NCBI RefSeq assembly: GCF_030124375.1
Contig: NZ_JASKLS010000001.1
Location: forward strand, 310,001 to 374,000
Source: Sinorhizobium sp. 6-70
GTDB lineage: Bacteria; Pseudomonadota; Alphaproteobacteria; Rhizobiales; Rhizobiaceae
Length of the DNA: 64,000 nt
Reading direction: 5' to 3'
The notes beneath the pieces were generated by a model, which was given only the letters and a program-made list of their open reading frames with translations, was not told where the DNA came from and searched no databases. The position numbers and the translations under genes are program-made. This document shows positions 51,579 through 61,132 of the stretch, in pieces (within the stretch, counting starts at the first letter, position 1; every line of letters begins with the position of its first letter).

Positions 51579-52277
51579 TCAGCCTGTTTCCCTCAGCCAG
51601 GTGTCGTAGTCGGAAACGAGGAGGTGGAGCGGATGTTCGTCCTCCTCGATTGCGGAAAAGCGACCCACCGGCTCGCGGAAATAGTTGTCGGTGAGGTCGT
51701 CGTTGACGGTCGAGACCTCGCCCATCAACACGTCGCCTCCCTCCGCCCAGAAGGCATGCCAGTTTCCGGGCAGCAACGTGACACTCTCGCCGGGTCCGAG
51801 CTTCAGGAATTCGCCCGCCTTCTGCCGGCGCAGGCGCGCATCGCACGCTACTTCGACGTCGCTTTCCTCGTCGACCGAGCCGTCGGGCAGCGAGTTGTAC
51901 ATCTCAAGCACCAGCGTCCCGCCGCCGCGATTGATGATGTCCTCCGTCTTCACCGCGTGTCGGTGCAGCGGGTTGACCTGGCCGGCACGCGTGATCATCA
52001 GCTTCTCGGCATAGACCATGCCCTTGCCGGTACCGAGATTGGCCGCCGCGCCGTTCCTCAACGTGAAGAGGACGAGACCGAATTCGTCGAAACGGCCCTT
52101 GCCGTAGTCGGTAATGTCCCAGCCGAGCCGTGCCTCGAAGATCGTCGGACTGTCGGATGCGATGCGTGTTTGCAACTCCTCCGGCGACCAGTAGGCAAAG
52201 GGTGGCAGCACGAAGCCGTGGCTGCGCATGAAGGCGTCGCTTTCGCGGATGATCTCGTTGACGTGGCTGCGTTTCAT
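51579..52277 (-). CDS. D-lyxose ketol-isomerase family protein
   Basis: A 232-residue cupin-type isomerase. Metal ligands are predicted in NPLHRHAVKTEDIINRGGG (two His and a Glu) and a later His in GNWHAFWAEGG. D-lyxose isomerases of this family also interconvert D-mannose and D-fructose, which fits the adjacent beta-mannosidase. The ATG at 52277 lies 6 bp after the beta-mannosidase stop; a GTG at 52286, overlapping that stop, is an alternative start. Confidence 0.87.
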   Translation of the reverse strand: MKRSHVNEIIRESDAFMRSHGFVLPPFAYWSPEELQTRIASDSPTIFEARLGWDITDYGKGRFDEFGLVLFTLRNGAAANLGTGKGMVYAEKLMITRAGQVNPLHRHAVKTEDIINRGGGTLVLEMYNSLPDGSVDEESDVEVACDARLRRQKAGEFLKLGPGESVTLLPGNWHAFWAEGGDVLMGEVSTVNDDLTDNYFREPVGRFSAIEEDEHPLHLLVSDYDTWLRETG

Positions 52278-52282
52278 CCAGC

Positions 52283-54757
52283 TCACCCTTTTCCCTGGCA
52301 GGATTCGAGATCGTAGGCGCCGAAGCTTGGCACGATGCCTTCGGCGAGCGGCGCCTTCGGCGTGAAGCGGATCACCTTCGTCTCGCCGGCCGCCAGGTCG
52401 AAGGCATTGTCGGAATAGCGCCCATCGATATCCGCCTCGACCATCACGTGCAGCGCAAGACCGCTCGCCGTGACGACCACGTCGAAGGCGCCATCCGGTC
52501 GCGGCACGGTCTCCAGCGTGAGGCCGGACGGCAAAAGGTCGAGCGCCTTGTAGGTGCCCTGGACATGATGCCCCTCACCGGACATGCCGTTGGACGCTTC
52601 GAACGACCAGAAGAGCAATGTTCCCTCCGGGACTTCACTGCTCGCGATGCTGACGAGCGTGGCGGCGCGGTCCGGCGCGCAGGCACCGGCGGCGGCTGCC
52701 AGCGGGCGACGCTCGCCATCAAGTGAGACGAGGAAGATCTGGAGCTCGACCGTCACCGTCCCGGCGGTGTCGTTCACCATCGAGAAAGTGATTTCCTTGC
52801 CGTCCTTGGACGGGATAGCGGCGACGGCGACCGGCTGGAAGAAACGGCGGGCCATATAGTGCATGGCCTTCCAGTTGCCGCCGTAGTCCAGGCTCGACCA
52901 GGAGGCGACGGGCCAGGTGTCGTTGAGCTGCCAATAGAGTGTGCCCATGCAGTGCGGCTTCAGCGACCGCCAGTAGTCGACGGCGGTACCGATCGCGAGC
53001 CCCTGCTGGATCTGGCTCAGATAGACGAAGCTCGGGAAATCCTTCGGAAAACGGAAATAGCGGAACATCGTCCCGGCGATCCGCTCGTTGCCGCCGGCAT
53101 TCTTCTGATGCGCCTCCATCACCGGCGAGGCGATGTTGAGATCGCGCGCTTCGGCGAACTGCCGGACGATCGCCATCGAAGTGTAGGACTGGAAGCCAAA
53201 TTCCGAACAGAAGCGCGGGCGCACGGTGCGGTAATTGTCGAACGACTTGTTCTCGTGCCAGACGGACCAGTAGTGCATGTCGCCTGCACCGTCCGCATGC
53301 CAGGCATCGCCGAAATCGAGGTGGCCGACAGACGGGCTCGAGGGCCACCAGATCGCTTCCGGGCAAGCCGCTTTCATCGCTGTTTCGACCGTGCGGTTCA
53401 GCCGGTCGTAAGAGACAAGGTAACGGTCGCGGTCCTTGCGGCTTTCGTCGAACCAGGTGAGCGCGCCGACAAGTTCGTTGTCGCCGCACCAAAGCGCAAT
53501 CGACGGGTGGGACGACAGGCGCTTGACCTGATAATCCACTTCGGCCGCGACATTATCGAGAAAATCCGGTGTCGAGGGGTAGAGATTGCAGGCGAACATG
53601 AAGTCCTGCCAGACGAGCAATCCCAGCCGATCGCAGAGATCGTAGAACCAGTCGGGCTCGTAGAAGCCACCGCCCCAGACGCGGATCATGTTCATGTTAG
53701 CATCGACGGCGGATTGGAGGAGGTCCTCGACCCCTTGCGGCGTCATCCGCGACATCAGCGCATCCGCCGGGATCCAGTTCGCCCCGCGGCAGAAGATCTC
53801 GCGGCCGTTGATGCGGAAGGCAAAACGGCTGCCCGCTTCGTCCTTGTCGGTGATAAGCTCGATCGTGCGGAAGCCGATCTGGCGCGTCACGCTCTCGTCC
53901 GGCAGTTCGACGTTGAGGACCGAAAGCGCCTGTTCCCCACTGCCCGCCGGCCACCACAATCTCGGCTTTGCGACCGCGAAGACGTGGGTGATCCGGGTCT
54001 CGCCGGCAGCAACCGCGCAGTCCAGGCGCTCCCGGACGCCGTCGAGTTCGAAATGAATGGGTACGATGCCCGGATCGCGGGCAAAAAGCGTGACGGTTAC
54101 CTGCAGGTCGACGGAATCGTCGGTAAACCAGAGTTGACGCGTCGTGACGTGTTCGATGCGCGCCGTCTCAAGTCGGCAAAGTGCCAGCGAGCCATAGATG
54201 CCGAGCGGCGCGATGGCGATGTTCCAGTCCCAGCCGAAGTGGCACTGGGGCTTGCGCAGCATGTTGCCGTTGGCGATCGGCGAATTCCCATCGTGATAAG
54301 GCACGTAGAAAGGCTGCGCCGCCTGCCGGCGCGCGCCCTCGGCAATAGAGGAATGCAGCACGACGCGGATGCGGTTCTCGCCGACGATGAGCGCGCTCGA
54401 TACATCGGGGCGATAGCGGCGAAAGCAGTTTTCCGCCTGCAGCACCAACCGATCGTTGACGAAGACCGAGGCGATCGTGTCGATGCTTTCGAAATCGAGA
54501 TACCAGCACCCGTCGAGATCGTCCGCGTCGACGACAACCGTGCGCTCCAGCACCCAGTCCTTGTGCGCAACCCATTGCACCTCGGCCTCGTTCCGGCCGG
54601 CATAGGGATCTGCGATGATGCCCGCCTCCTGCAACGCGCTGTGGACATCGCCCGGAAGCGCGATGGTGAGCGCGTGGCTGTTGTCGGTCGAGGCAAGCAG
54701 CCAGTCACCGGACAAATCGATGCGGATGGCGTCGCGGTTCAAGGTTTCGGAGGGCAT
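52283..54757 (-). CDS. Beta-mannosidase, glycoside hydrolase family 2
   Basis: An 824-residue cytoplasmic GH2 enzyme with no signal peptide. It has an N-terminal jelly-roll domain with HFGWDWNIAIAPLGIYG, an immunoglobulin-like domain, then the (beta/alpha)8 barrel. The acid/base Glu is near residue 428 (LWCGDNELVG) and the nucleophile Glu near 519 (RFCSEFGFQSY); DNE and SEFG are the pattern of beta-mannosidases. It cleaves terminal beta-mannose from imported oligosaccharides. The start at 54757 follows GAGGAA; a GTG six codons upstream lacks a site. A hairpin separates it from the upstream ABC genes. Confidence 0.93.
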   Translation of the reverse strand: MPSETLNRDAIRIDLSGDWLLASTDNSHALTIALPGDVHSALQEAGIIADPYAGRNEAEVQWVAHKDWVLERTVVVDADDLDGCWYLDFESIDTIASVFVNDRLVLQAENCFRRYRPDVSSALIVGENRIRVVLHSSIAEGARRQAAQPFYVPYHDGNSPIANGNMLRKPQCHFGWDWNIAIAPLGIYGSLALCRLETARIEHVTTRQLWFTDDSVDLQVTVTLFARDPGIVPIHFELDGVRERLDCAVAAGETRITHVFAVAKPRLWWPAGSGEQALSVLNVELPDESVTRQIGFRTIELITDKDEAGSRFAFRINGREIFCRGANWIPADALMSRMTPQGVEDLLQSAVDANMNMIRVWGGGFYEPDWFYDLCDRLGLLVWQDFMFACNLYPSTPDFLDNVAAEVDYQVKRLSSHPSIALWCGDNELVGALTWFDESRKDRDRYLVSYDRLNRTVETAMKAACPEAIWWPSSPSVGHLDFGDAWHADGAGDMHYWSVWHENKSFDNYRTVRPRFCSEFGFQSYTSMAIVRQFAEARDLNIASPVMEAHQKNAGGNERIAGTMFRYFRFPKDFPSFVYLSQIQQGLAIGTAVDYWRSLKPHCMGTLYWQLNDTWPVASWSSLDYGGNWKAMHYMARRFFQPVAVAAIPSKDGKEITFSMVNDTAGTVTVELQIFLVSLDGERRPLAAAAGACAPDRAATLVSIASSEVPEGTLLFWSFEASNGMSGEGHHVQGTYKALDLLPSGLTLETVPRPDGAFDVVVTASGLALHVMVEADIDGRYSDNAFDLAAGETKVIRFTPKAPLAEGIVPSFGAYDLESCQGKG

Positions 54758-54814
54758 TTCCTCAAATCCATTCACGGGCCGGCGATCGAGGCCGACGTCA
54801 TTCTTGTTTATTGC

Positions 54815-54840
54815 GAACCCGGACGGCGTCGCCCGGGTTC
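54815..54840 (-). promoter_or_regulatory. Intercistronic hairpin
   Basis: GAACCCGG (54815-54822) pairs with CCGGGTTC (54833-54840). It lies between the ABC ATPase and beta-mannosidase genes. There is no T-run, so it may be an mRNA processing or stability element that separates transporter from enzyme expression. Confidence 0.5.
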
Positions 54841-54851
54841 AATATCGGTCC

Positions 54852-55937
54852 TTAAAGACGGTTTTCGCTGGCAGCGTCGAAGATCGAGGCGACCCCCATG
54901 TCGAAGGAAAGGCGCACGTTGGTGCCCGGCTTGTAGCGCCGCTGGCCGGCGATGCGCACGGACATCGATTGACCGGCCAAAGTCAGCCACAAGAGGTTGT
55001 CGGCGCCCATCGGCTCTTCGATGTCGACGACAGCCTGATGGGCTGCATCTCCTGCCGCCGCCTCATCGATCTTGACGTGCTCCGGCCGGAGCCCGAGCAC
55101 GACCTTCTGTCCCGGTTGCAATCCTGCGCGCGCCGGATAGGCGCTGACGTCGAAGGCCACGCCGTCGACCTGCACGAAGCTGCGGCCGTCCTTGGCGGCG
55201 ACCTCGCCACGGAAGAAGTTCATCGACGGCGAACCGATGAAACCGGCAACGAAGAGGTTCTCCGGCGCGTTGTAAATGGTCATCGGATCCGCAAGCTGCT
55301 GGATGACGCCGCCCTTCATGACGGCGATGCGGTCGGCCAATGTCAGCGCCTCGATCTGGTCGTGCGTGACGTAGATCATCGTGTTCTTGAGAGATTGGTG
55401 CAGTCGCTTGATTTCGACCCGCAGTTCCGAACGCAGCTTGGCGTCGAGGTTCGACAGGGGTTCGTCGAAGAGGAAGACGTCGACGTCGCGCACAAGTGCG
55501 CGCCCGATCGCCACGCGCTGGCGCTGGCCGCCGGAAAGCTCGGCGGGCTTGCGCTTAAGAAGCGGCTGGATCTGCAGGATCTCCGACGCGCGCGCGACAC
55601 GCTTGTCGATCTCGGCCTGTGGCACCCTGGCAACCTGGAGCCCGAAGGAAAGGTTCTTCTCGACCGACATCTGCGGGTAGAGCGCGTAGGACTGGAACAC
55701 CATGCCGATGCCGCGATCCTTCGGCTCTTCCCATGTGACATTGCGGTCCTTGATGAAGATCTGGCCTTCCGAAACGTCAAGCAGGCCTGCGATGCAGTTC
55801 AAGAGCGTGGACTTGCCGCATCCGGACGAGCCAAGCAGGACAAGGAACTCGCCATGATTGATGTCGAGATTGAGCCTGTCGAGAACGGTGACGGCGCCGA
55901 AGTTCAGCGACAGGTCCCTGACTGAAACACTGGTCAT
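54852..55937 (-). CDS. Sugar ABC transporter ATP-binding protein (UgpC/MalK-type)
   Basis: A 361-residue ATPase. Walker A is GSSGCGKSTLL, the signature LSGGQRQRVAIGRAL, Walker B VFLFDEPLSNLD and the switch His YVTHDQIEALTL. The C-terminal regulatory domain (about 235-361) carries LGLRPEHVKI and is typical of MalK/UgpC proteins that energise carbohydrate uptake. It sits 6 bp downstream of the permease gene and is co-transcribed. Confidence 0.95.
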   Translation of the reverse strand: MTSVSVRDLSLNFGAVTVLDRLNLDINHGEFLVLLGSSGCGKSTLLNCIAGLLDVSEGQIFIKDRNVTWEEPKDRGIGMVFQSYALYPQMSVEKNLSFGLQVARVPQAEIDKRVARASEILQIQPLLKRKPAELSGGQRQRVAIGRALVRDVDVFLFDEPLSNLDAKLRSELRVEIKRLHQSLKNTMIYVTHDQIEALTLADRIAVMKGGVIQQLADPMTIYNAPENLFVAGFIGSPSMNFFRGEVAAKDGRSFVQVDGVAFDVSAYPARAGLQPGQKVVLGLRPEHVKIDEAAAGDAAHQAVVDIEEPMGADNLLWLTLAGQSMSVRIAGQRRYKPGTNVRLSFDMGVASIFDAASENRL

Positions 55938-55943
55938 GCTTGC

Positions 55944-56888
55944 TTATCCTTTCACTGCGCCGGCGGCGATGCCGCGCACGAACAGCCGGCCGGAGATGAA
56001 GTAGATCGTCAGCGGCACGAGGCCGGTCAGCAGCGTCGCCGCCATGTTGACGTTGTATTCCTTCACGCCCTGCACCGAGTTGACGATGTTGTTGAGCTGC
56101 ACGGTCATCGGGTAGTACTCCGGCCGCGTGAAAACCACGCCGAACAGGAAGTCGTTCCAGATGCCGGTCACCTGAAGGATCATCGCAACAACGAAGATCG
56201 GCAGCGACATCGGCAGCATGATCTTGAAGTAGATCGTCCAGAACCCGGCGCCGTCGACGCGCGCCGCCTTGAAGAGCTCCTCCGGCAAACCGGCAAAATA
56301 GTTGCGGAACAAGAGGGTGAGAATCGGCATGCCGAAGATCGTATGCACCATGATGAGACCGGTCAGCGTCCCGTAAATACCCATCTCCCTGAGCACGATC
56401 ACGATCGGATAAATCATCACCTGATAGGGAATGAAGGCGCCGATAATGAGGATGGCGAAGAACAGATCGGCCCCCTTGAAGCGCCAGTTTGCAAGCGCAT
56501 AGCCATTAACCGAAGCGACCGCGATGGAGATAATCACCGAAGGGACGGTGATGCGCACCGAATTCCAGAAGCCGCGCGAAAGCCCGTCGCAATTGAGCCC
56601 GGTGCAGGCTTGGGCCCAGGCTTTTATCCACGGTTCGAAGGTGATCTCCACCGGCGGCGCGAAGATGTTGCCGATGCGAATTTCCGGCATGCCCTTGAGC
56701 GACGTCATGATCATGACGTAGAGCGGCAGCAGGTAATAGAGAGCGACCACGATCAACGTCCCGTAAACGACGATGTTGCGGCGGGAGAGTATACGGCGCG
56801 GCTTCGGGCCGTGCGGGCCGGACGTGACCCTGCCGGGAACCGCTTCGTACTCGGAAACGATGGTGTTGTTGGCGACGAGCTTAAGCAC
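55944..56888 (-). CDS. Sugar ABC transporter permease (MalG-type)
   Basis: A 314-residue inner-membrane permease with a hydrophilic N-terminus of about 35 residues, six membrane segments and the coupling motif EELFKAARVDGAGFWTIYFKIMLP. A cysteine-bearing loop (AQACTGLNCDG) is unusual. It overlaps the upstream permease by 8 bp, so the two form a coupled heterodimer. Confidence 0.94.
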   Translation of the reverse strand: MLKLVANNTIVSEYEAVPGRVTSGPHGPKPRRILSRRNIVVYGTLIVVALYYLLPLYVMIMTSLKGMPEIRIGNIFAPPVEITFEPWIKAWAQACTGLNCDGLSRGFWNSVRITVPSVIISIAVASVNGYALANWRFKGADLFFAILIIGAFIPYQVMIYPIVIVLREMGIYGTLTGLIMVHTIFGMPILTLLFRNYFAGLPEELFKAARVDGAGFWTIYFKIMLPMSLPIFVVAMILQVTGIWNDFLFGVVFTRPEYYPMTVQLNNIVNSVQGVKEYNVNMAATLLTGLVPLTIYFISGRLFVRGIAAGAVKG

Positions 56889-57789
56889 GCTTGCGACCTC
56901 CTCCGAATTCCAGATATGCCCACGGCACGATGATGATCGCGACCGTCACGAGCATCATGGTGGAGGCGGCAAAGCCTTGCCCCAGGTTCTGGGCCTGGAA
57001 CATGTAATCGTAGACGTATTTGGCGGGCACTTCGGAGGCGATGCCGGGACCGCCGCTCGTCTGCGCCACGACGAGGTCGTAGACCTTGACGATGCCGCTC
57101 GCGATGATGACGAGCGTCGTGATGAAGACGCCACGCATCATCGGGATGATGACGAGCACGTAGGTCTTCCACATCGGGATGCCATCGACTCGCGCAGCCT
57201 TCCAGATATCCTCGTCGATGCCGCGCAGGCCCGCGAGCATCAGGCACATGACAAGGCCGGTGCCCTGCCAGAGCGCCGCGATCAGGATGCCGTAGATGAC
57301 GATGTCGGAATTATAGAGCGGGTCGAAGTTGAAGTTCGTCCAGCCAAGCGAACGCACGATCGACTGTATTCCGTATTGCGGATTGAGCAGCCATTGCCAG
57401 ACCAGGCCCGTGACGATGAACGACAGGGCGAACGGGTAGAGCATGATCGTTCGAAACGTATTCTCGAAACGGATCTTCTGATCCATCAGTGCGGCGAGCA
57501 CAAAACCGATCACGAGGCTGAAAATCAGTGAGAAAAACCCGTAGATGGCGAGATTTTCGATCGAGATGAGCCAGCGCGGTGCCGCCCATAGCCGCACATA
57601 CTGGTCGAGGCCGACGAAGGAAAGCCGTGGCAGCAGCTTCGAGTTGGTGAAGGAATAAAGCACCGTCCAGGATGTGCCGCCGACGAAGATGACCAAGGCT
57701 GTCAGGATCATCGGTATAGAGGCGATCTTCGCATTCAGGTTCCGCAACCACTGATTCGGGCGAGCCGAGCCGCGCGTTTGGCTTGTCAT
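56881..57789 (-). CDS. Sugar ABC transporter permease (MalF-type)
   Basis: A 302-residue inner-membrane permease with six membrane segments and the coupling motif EDIWKAARVDGIPMWKTYVLVIIPMMRG. It resembles permeases of glucose/mannose-type importers (GtsB-like). It is the first permease after the binding-protein gene and is translated with an 8-bp overlap into its partner. Confidence 0.94.
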   Translation of the reverse strand: MTSQTRGSARPNQWLRNLNAKIASIPMILTALVIFVGGTSWTVLYSFTNSKLLPRLSFVGLDQYVRLWAAPRWLISIENLAIYGFFSLIFSLVIGFVLAALMDQKIRFENTFRTIMLYPFALSFIVTGLVWQWLLNPQYGIQSIVRSLGWTNFNFDPLYNSDIVIYGILIAALWQGTGLVMCLMLAGLRGIDEDIWKAARVDGIPMWKTYVLVIIPMMRGVFITTLVIIASGIVKVYDLVVAQTSGGPGIASEVPAKYVYDYMFQAQNLGQGFAASTMMLVTVAIIIVPWAYLEFGGGRKRA

Positions 57790-58099
57790 GTTTGCTCCTC
57801 CGGAACTGCAATGTTTTCGATGGGCGGTACTCGCAGCGAAACACGCTACCGATACCCGGCCGCCTCATCATCGTAATGGCCCCCTGCCCGGCACCCCCGT
57901 GTTCAAGTGAACGTACGACGAACGCTCAGAACACTTTGATTCCCGAACATCTTATCCGCATTCCGCAATTGAGCTCGAAAACGGATGCTCCCTTGCGTCG
58001 AGGCCAGCAGGCATCGACACGCGTGTCCGGCGCGAACACGTCGCGCCGAACGGGGCATGGGGCGGCCCCGCGCATGCGCGGGGCCTTCAGGCGGCAGTA
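57790..58099. other. Gap between sugar-binding protein and permease genes
   Basis: 310 bp inside the minus-strand sugar operon. No gene is seen. It holds the GC-rich palindrome at 58064-58085 and probably only untranslated leader sequence. Confidence 0.5.
58064..58085 (-). promoter_or_regulatory. Palindromic hairpin after the sugar-binding protein gene
   Basis: GGCCCCGCG, CATG, CGCGGGGCC is a perfect 9-bp stem 15 bp past the binding-protein stop. It lacks a T-run. Such hairpins often stabilise binding-protein mRNA relative to downstream permease mRNA. Confidence 0.65.
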
Positions 58100-59335
58100 T
58101 CAGTCCGCTGCCGCGATGATTTCGGCGAAGCGCTTCTGCGCATCCTCCGGCGTCATCGACGCGTTGGCGAAGAACTCGGAGAAGAGGTCCTCCTTCTGCT
58201 TCTGGCTGTCGGCGGACAGAAGCTGGTCGGTACCCTTGATCACATTGCCCTTGGCAAGGATATCGAGCCCCTTCTTCATGCAATCATTGGCGGTTGCGAG
58301 GTCCACGTCGCCGCGGACCGGCAGCGAGCCCTTCTTCAGGTTGAAGGAGACCTGCGTCTCAGGCTTCAGCAGGGTCGATGCCAACGCCTCCTGCGCCTTC
58401 GACTTTTCCTCATCCTCCAGCAGCGGGAAGTAGAATGCGTCACCACCCGTCGAGATCACCTCGTTGACGCCAAGCCCCGGAAGGCAGGTGTAGTCGACGC
58501 CGGCCTTCTGGCCCGCAAGCTGGAATTCACCCTGAGCCCAGTCGCCCATGATCTGACCGCCGGCCTTGCCGGTGATGACGAGGTTCGTCGCCTGGTTCCA
58601 GTCCTGAACATTGCTGCCCTTCGACATGCGGCGCGCATCATCGGCAGCCTTGAAGACCTTGGCGATATCTGGGCCTGCAGCGACTTCTTCGTCCTTCTGG
58701 GCGAAGACCTTCTCGAAGGTGTCTTTCCCGGCGATCGCCACCATCAAAACGTCGAAGGCGCCCGCTGCCTGCCACGGCTGACCGCCGACGGCGAGCGGCA
58801 CGATACCGGCCTTCTCGAGCGCCGGTGCCGCCGCGACAAATTCATCCCAGTTCTTCGGCACGGGAACGCCAGCCTGCTTGAAGGCGGCATTCGAGAGCCA
58901 CAGCCACTGCCAGGAATGGATGTTGACGGGGGCGCAGTAGATCTTGCCCTCGATCGTGCAGGACTCGAGCAGACTTGCCGGCTTGATGATGTCCTTCCAG
59001 TGTTCGCGCTCGGCGACATCCGTCAGGTCGCGCATTAGGCCCGCTTGCACCAACTCCTCCGCCTGACGGCCATGGTTGAACTGGGTCGCCCCCATCGGAT
59101 CGCCGCCGGTGATGCGGCTGATCATGATCGGACGCGCGGTCCCGCCCGAACCGGCGATTGCACCGTCGACCCACTTGTTGCCGGTCGCATCGAAAGCCTT
59201 GGCCAGTTCGGCGACCGCCGCGGCTTCACCGCCGGAAGTCCACCAATGCGTGACCTCGAGATCCGTGGCATTGGCCACGCCGAGCGGCAGGGCGACGGTT
59301 GCGGCCAGCACGGCGGCCATGGAACGCAATTTCAT
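58100..59335 (-). CDS. Sugar ABC transporter substrate-binding protein (glucose/mannose-type)
   Basis: A 411-residue family 1 solute-binding protein. The signal peptide ends in GVANA. Mature features are LEVTHWWTSGGEAAAVAEL, NIHSWQWLWLSNAAF, and GGDAFYFPLLED, resembling GtsA/glucose-mannose binders. A later Cys pair (ANDCMKKG, YTCLPG) could form a disulfide. GGAGGAGAACTC before the ATG at 59335 is a strong ribosome site. It is the first gene of the operon and divergent from the LacI regulator. Ligand inferred from the beta-mannosidase context: a mannoside or manno-oligosaccharide. Confidence 0.92.
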   Translation of the reverse strand: MKLRSMAAVLAATVALPLGVANATDLEVTHWWTSGGEAAAVAELAKAFDATGNKWVDGAIAGSGGTARPIMISRITGGDPMGATQFNHGRQAEELVQAGLMRDLTDVAEREHWKDIIKPASLLESCTIEGKIYCAPVNIHSWQWLWLSNAAFKQAGVPVPKNWDEFVAAAPALEKAGIVPLAVGGQPWQAAGAFDVLMVAIAGKDTFEKVFAQKDEEVAAGPDIAKVFKAADDARRMSKGSNVQDWNQATNLVITGKAGGQIMGDWAQGEFQLAGQKAGVDYTCLPGLGVNEVISTGGDAFYFPLLEDEEKSKAQEALASTLLKPETQVSFNLKKGSLPVRGDVDLATANDCMKKGLDILAKGNVIKGTDQLLSADSQKQKEDLFSEFFANASMTPEDAQKRFAEIIAAAD

Positions 59336-59376
59336 GAGTTCTCCTCCCTCACTGTAACGTTGCCGTAAAAACTTAG

Positions 59377-59391
59377 TTCAAACGATTTTCA
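59377..59391. promoter_or_regulatory. Candidate LacI-family operator
   Basis: TTCAAACGATTTTCA is an imperfect palindrome with a central CG, as LacI-family operators have. It lies 42 bp upstream of the sugar-binding-protein start. Weak support. Confidence 0.35.
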
Positions 59392-59431
59392 GACGCAACA
59401 CCCACAACGAATAATTCCAGATATAATTTCT

Positions 59432-59450
59432 TACACGCCTTATGCGTGTA
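59432..59450. promoter_or_regulatory. Inverted repeat in the divergent promoter region
   Basis: TACACGC, CTTAT, GCGTGTA: perfect 7-bp arms. It lies 97 bp upstream of the binding-protein start. Possible binding site for the divergent LacI regulator or another factor. Confidence 0.4.
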
Positions 59451-59859
59451 TCCGGCACACCTTTCAAGAGGATGATGTCTAGCCTCGGCATGGCCGTTTT
59501 GGCCTTCCAATGCTCTGCATAATGCGCTGATTTAAAAAGATTTTGGTTTACCTTCGCTCATGGAGCGCCAGGATGCGGCTTCGCAAACGCAACATTCAGC
59601 TTCGCGAATGCGAGATTCAACCAGACGGTTATGTTCTTCGCAGTGCAGCAACGAAATTGCTCGACATTGCTACTGTATCGTTACAGATTTTGTCTCGCGA
59701 CACAGCTCCGACAAATCTGGCCACCGGTTACAATTCGTATATAAGGCGGGGCACCGAGACGGACCGGGCGTGTTCGCATCGAAGCTGCGAGCCAAAGCGG
59801 GGCGCTTGATCGTGGCAATTCGCGCAAGGTCTCAAATGTAGACGGGGGCTGGTGACGGG

Positions 59860-60921
59860 ATGGACGGCAAAACGAAGAACAGGGCGGCGGCAGCACCGCC
59901 ACCGGACGGCGCCAGGCCGACGCTGAAAACGATCGCCTTCATGACCGGTCTTGGGATCACCACGGTTTCCCGAGCATTGAAGGATGCGCCCGATATCGGC
60001 GCAGAAACCAAGGAAAGGGTGCGCCTCGTCGCCAAGCAGATCGGCTACCAGCCGAACCGCGCCGGCGTGCGTCTCAGGACTGGCAAGACCAACGTCATCA
60101 GCCTCGTGCTGACGCTTGAGGAAGAGATCATGGGCATCACCAGCCCCATGGTGGTCGGCATCAGCGAAATCCTCGCCGGCACGCAGTATCATCTCGTGGT
60201 TACCCCTTACAGTTCCACAAAGGACCCACTCGGGCCGATTCGTTATATCCTCGACACGGGCGCCGCCGATGGCGTCATCATCTCGCGGACAGAGCCGCAC
60301 GACGCGCGCGTGACGCTGATGACCGAGCGGCGCCTGCCCTTTGTCACCCACGGCCGCACGGAAATGGGGATCGTGCATCCCTTCCATGACTTCGACAACG
60401 AACGTTTCGCCTATGAGGCGGTGCGCCGGCTCACCGAGCGCGGCCGACGCCGGCTGGTGCTGCTGGAGCCGCCACCGAACCTCACCTTCCACGCCCACAT
60501 GCGCACCGGCTTCGAGCGCGGGCTCAAGGATTTCGGTGCGGAAGCGGTGAGCTTCCACCACGTCAATATCGATCACAGTCTTGTCGCCATCCGCGACGCC
60601 TTCGAGCAACTGATGCGCTCGGTGGAAGCCCCGGACGGCATCGTTTCAGGCAGCGGCGCCGGCGCGGTTGCATTGATCGCGGGGATCGAATCCGCCGGCA
60701 AGAAAGTCGGCCAGGATGTGGACATGGTCACCAAGGCGCCGAGCGACTTCCTGCGCTGGCTGCGCCCCGAAGTCATGACTATGTACGAGGATATCCGGCT
60801 TGCCGGTCGCGAGCTCGCCAAGGCTGTGATCGGCCACATCGAAGGCAAGCCGCCCGAGACGCTGCAAAGCCTCAGCCAGCCGGAATTCCAGCGACCGATG
60901 TCCAAGTCGCGCAAGGTGTAG
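59860..60921 (+). CDS. LacI family transcriptional regulator
   Basis: A 353-residue repressor. After a 20-residue Ala/Pro-rich leader the DNA-binding headpiece TLKTIAFMTGLGITTVSRAL is followed by the hinge YQPNRAGVRLRTGKTNVI. The rest is a periplasmic-binding-protein-like effector domain. It is divergent from the mannoside operon and probably represses it until a sugar such as mannose or a mannoside binds. A related regulator in rhizobia, AglR, controls alpha-glucoside uptake, but the neighbours here differ. Confidence 0.92.
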   Translation: MDGKTKNRAAAAPPPDGARPTLKTIAFMTGLGITTVSRALKDAPDIGAETKERVRLVAKQIGYQPNRAGVRLRTGKTNVISLVLTLEEEIMGITSPMVVGISEILAGTQYHLVVTPYSSTKDPLGPIRYILDTGAADGVIISRTEPHDARVTLMTERRLPFVTHGRTEMGIVHPFHDFDNERFAYEAVRRLTERGRRRLVLLEPPPNLTFHAHMRTGFERGLKDFGAEAVSFHHVNIDHSLVAIRDAFEQLMRSVEAPDGIVSGSGAGAVALIAGIESAGKKVGQDVDMVTKAPSDFLRWLRPEVMTMYEDIRLAGRELAKAVIGHIEGKPPETLQSLSQPEFQRPMSKSRKV

Positions 60922-61132
60922 CAGCGACGACCGAGGAAACATCTCGGCGTCGTTCGCCTTGGGTTCGACTATTGCGATCCCTTAGCGCCCCGGAAGCGGC
61001 AGACATTCCATGATTTCCACGGAGTTGCCCGGGAAGATCGTGAATGGGCGCGATCTCGGATAAATTGAGCTGTGGAACAGACTCCACCATTAATGGTATT
61101 CTGGTGCCCGAACGATGTGAACGGAGGGTGTC

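Larger units (their letters stand above)
59336..59859. other. Divergent regulatory region of the mannoside locus
   Basis: 524 bp between the binding-protein gene (minus) and the LacI gene (plus), AT-richer than its flanks. No gene is seen. It contains the two candidate operator sites listed separately and a TATAAT word at 59422-59427. Confidence 0.6.
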
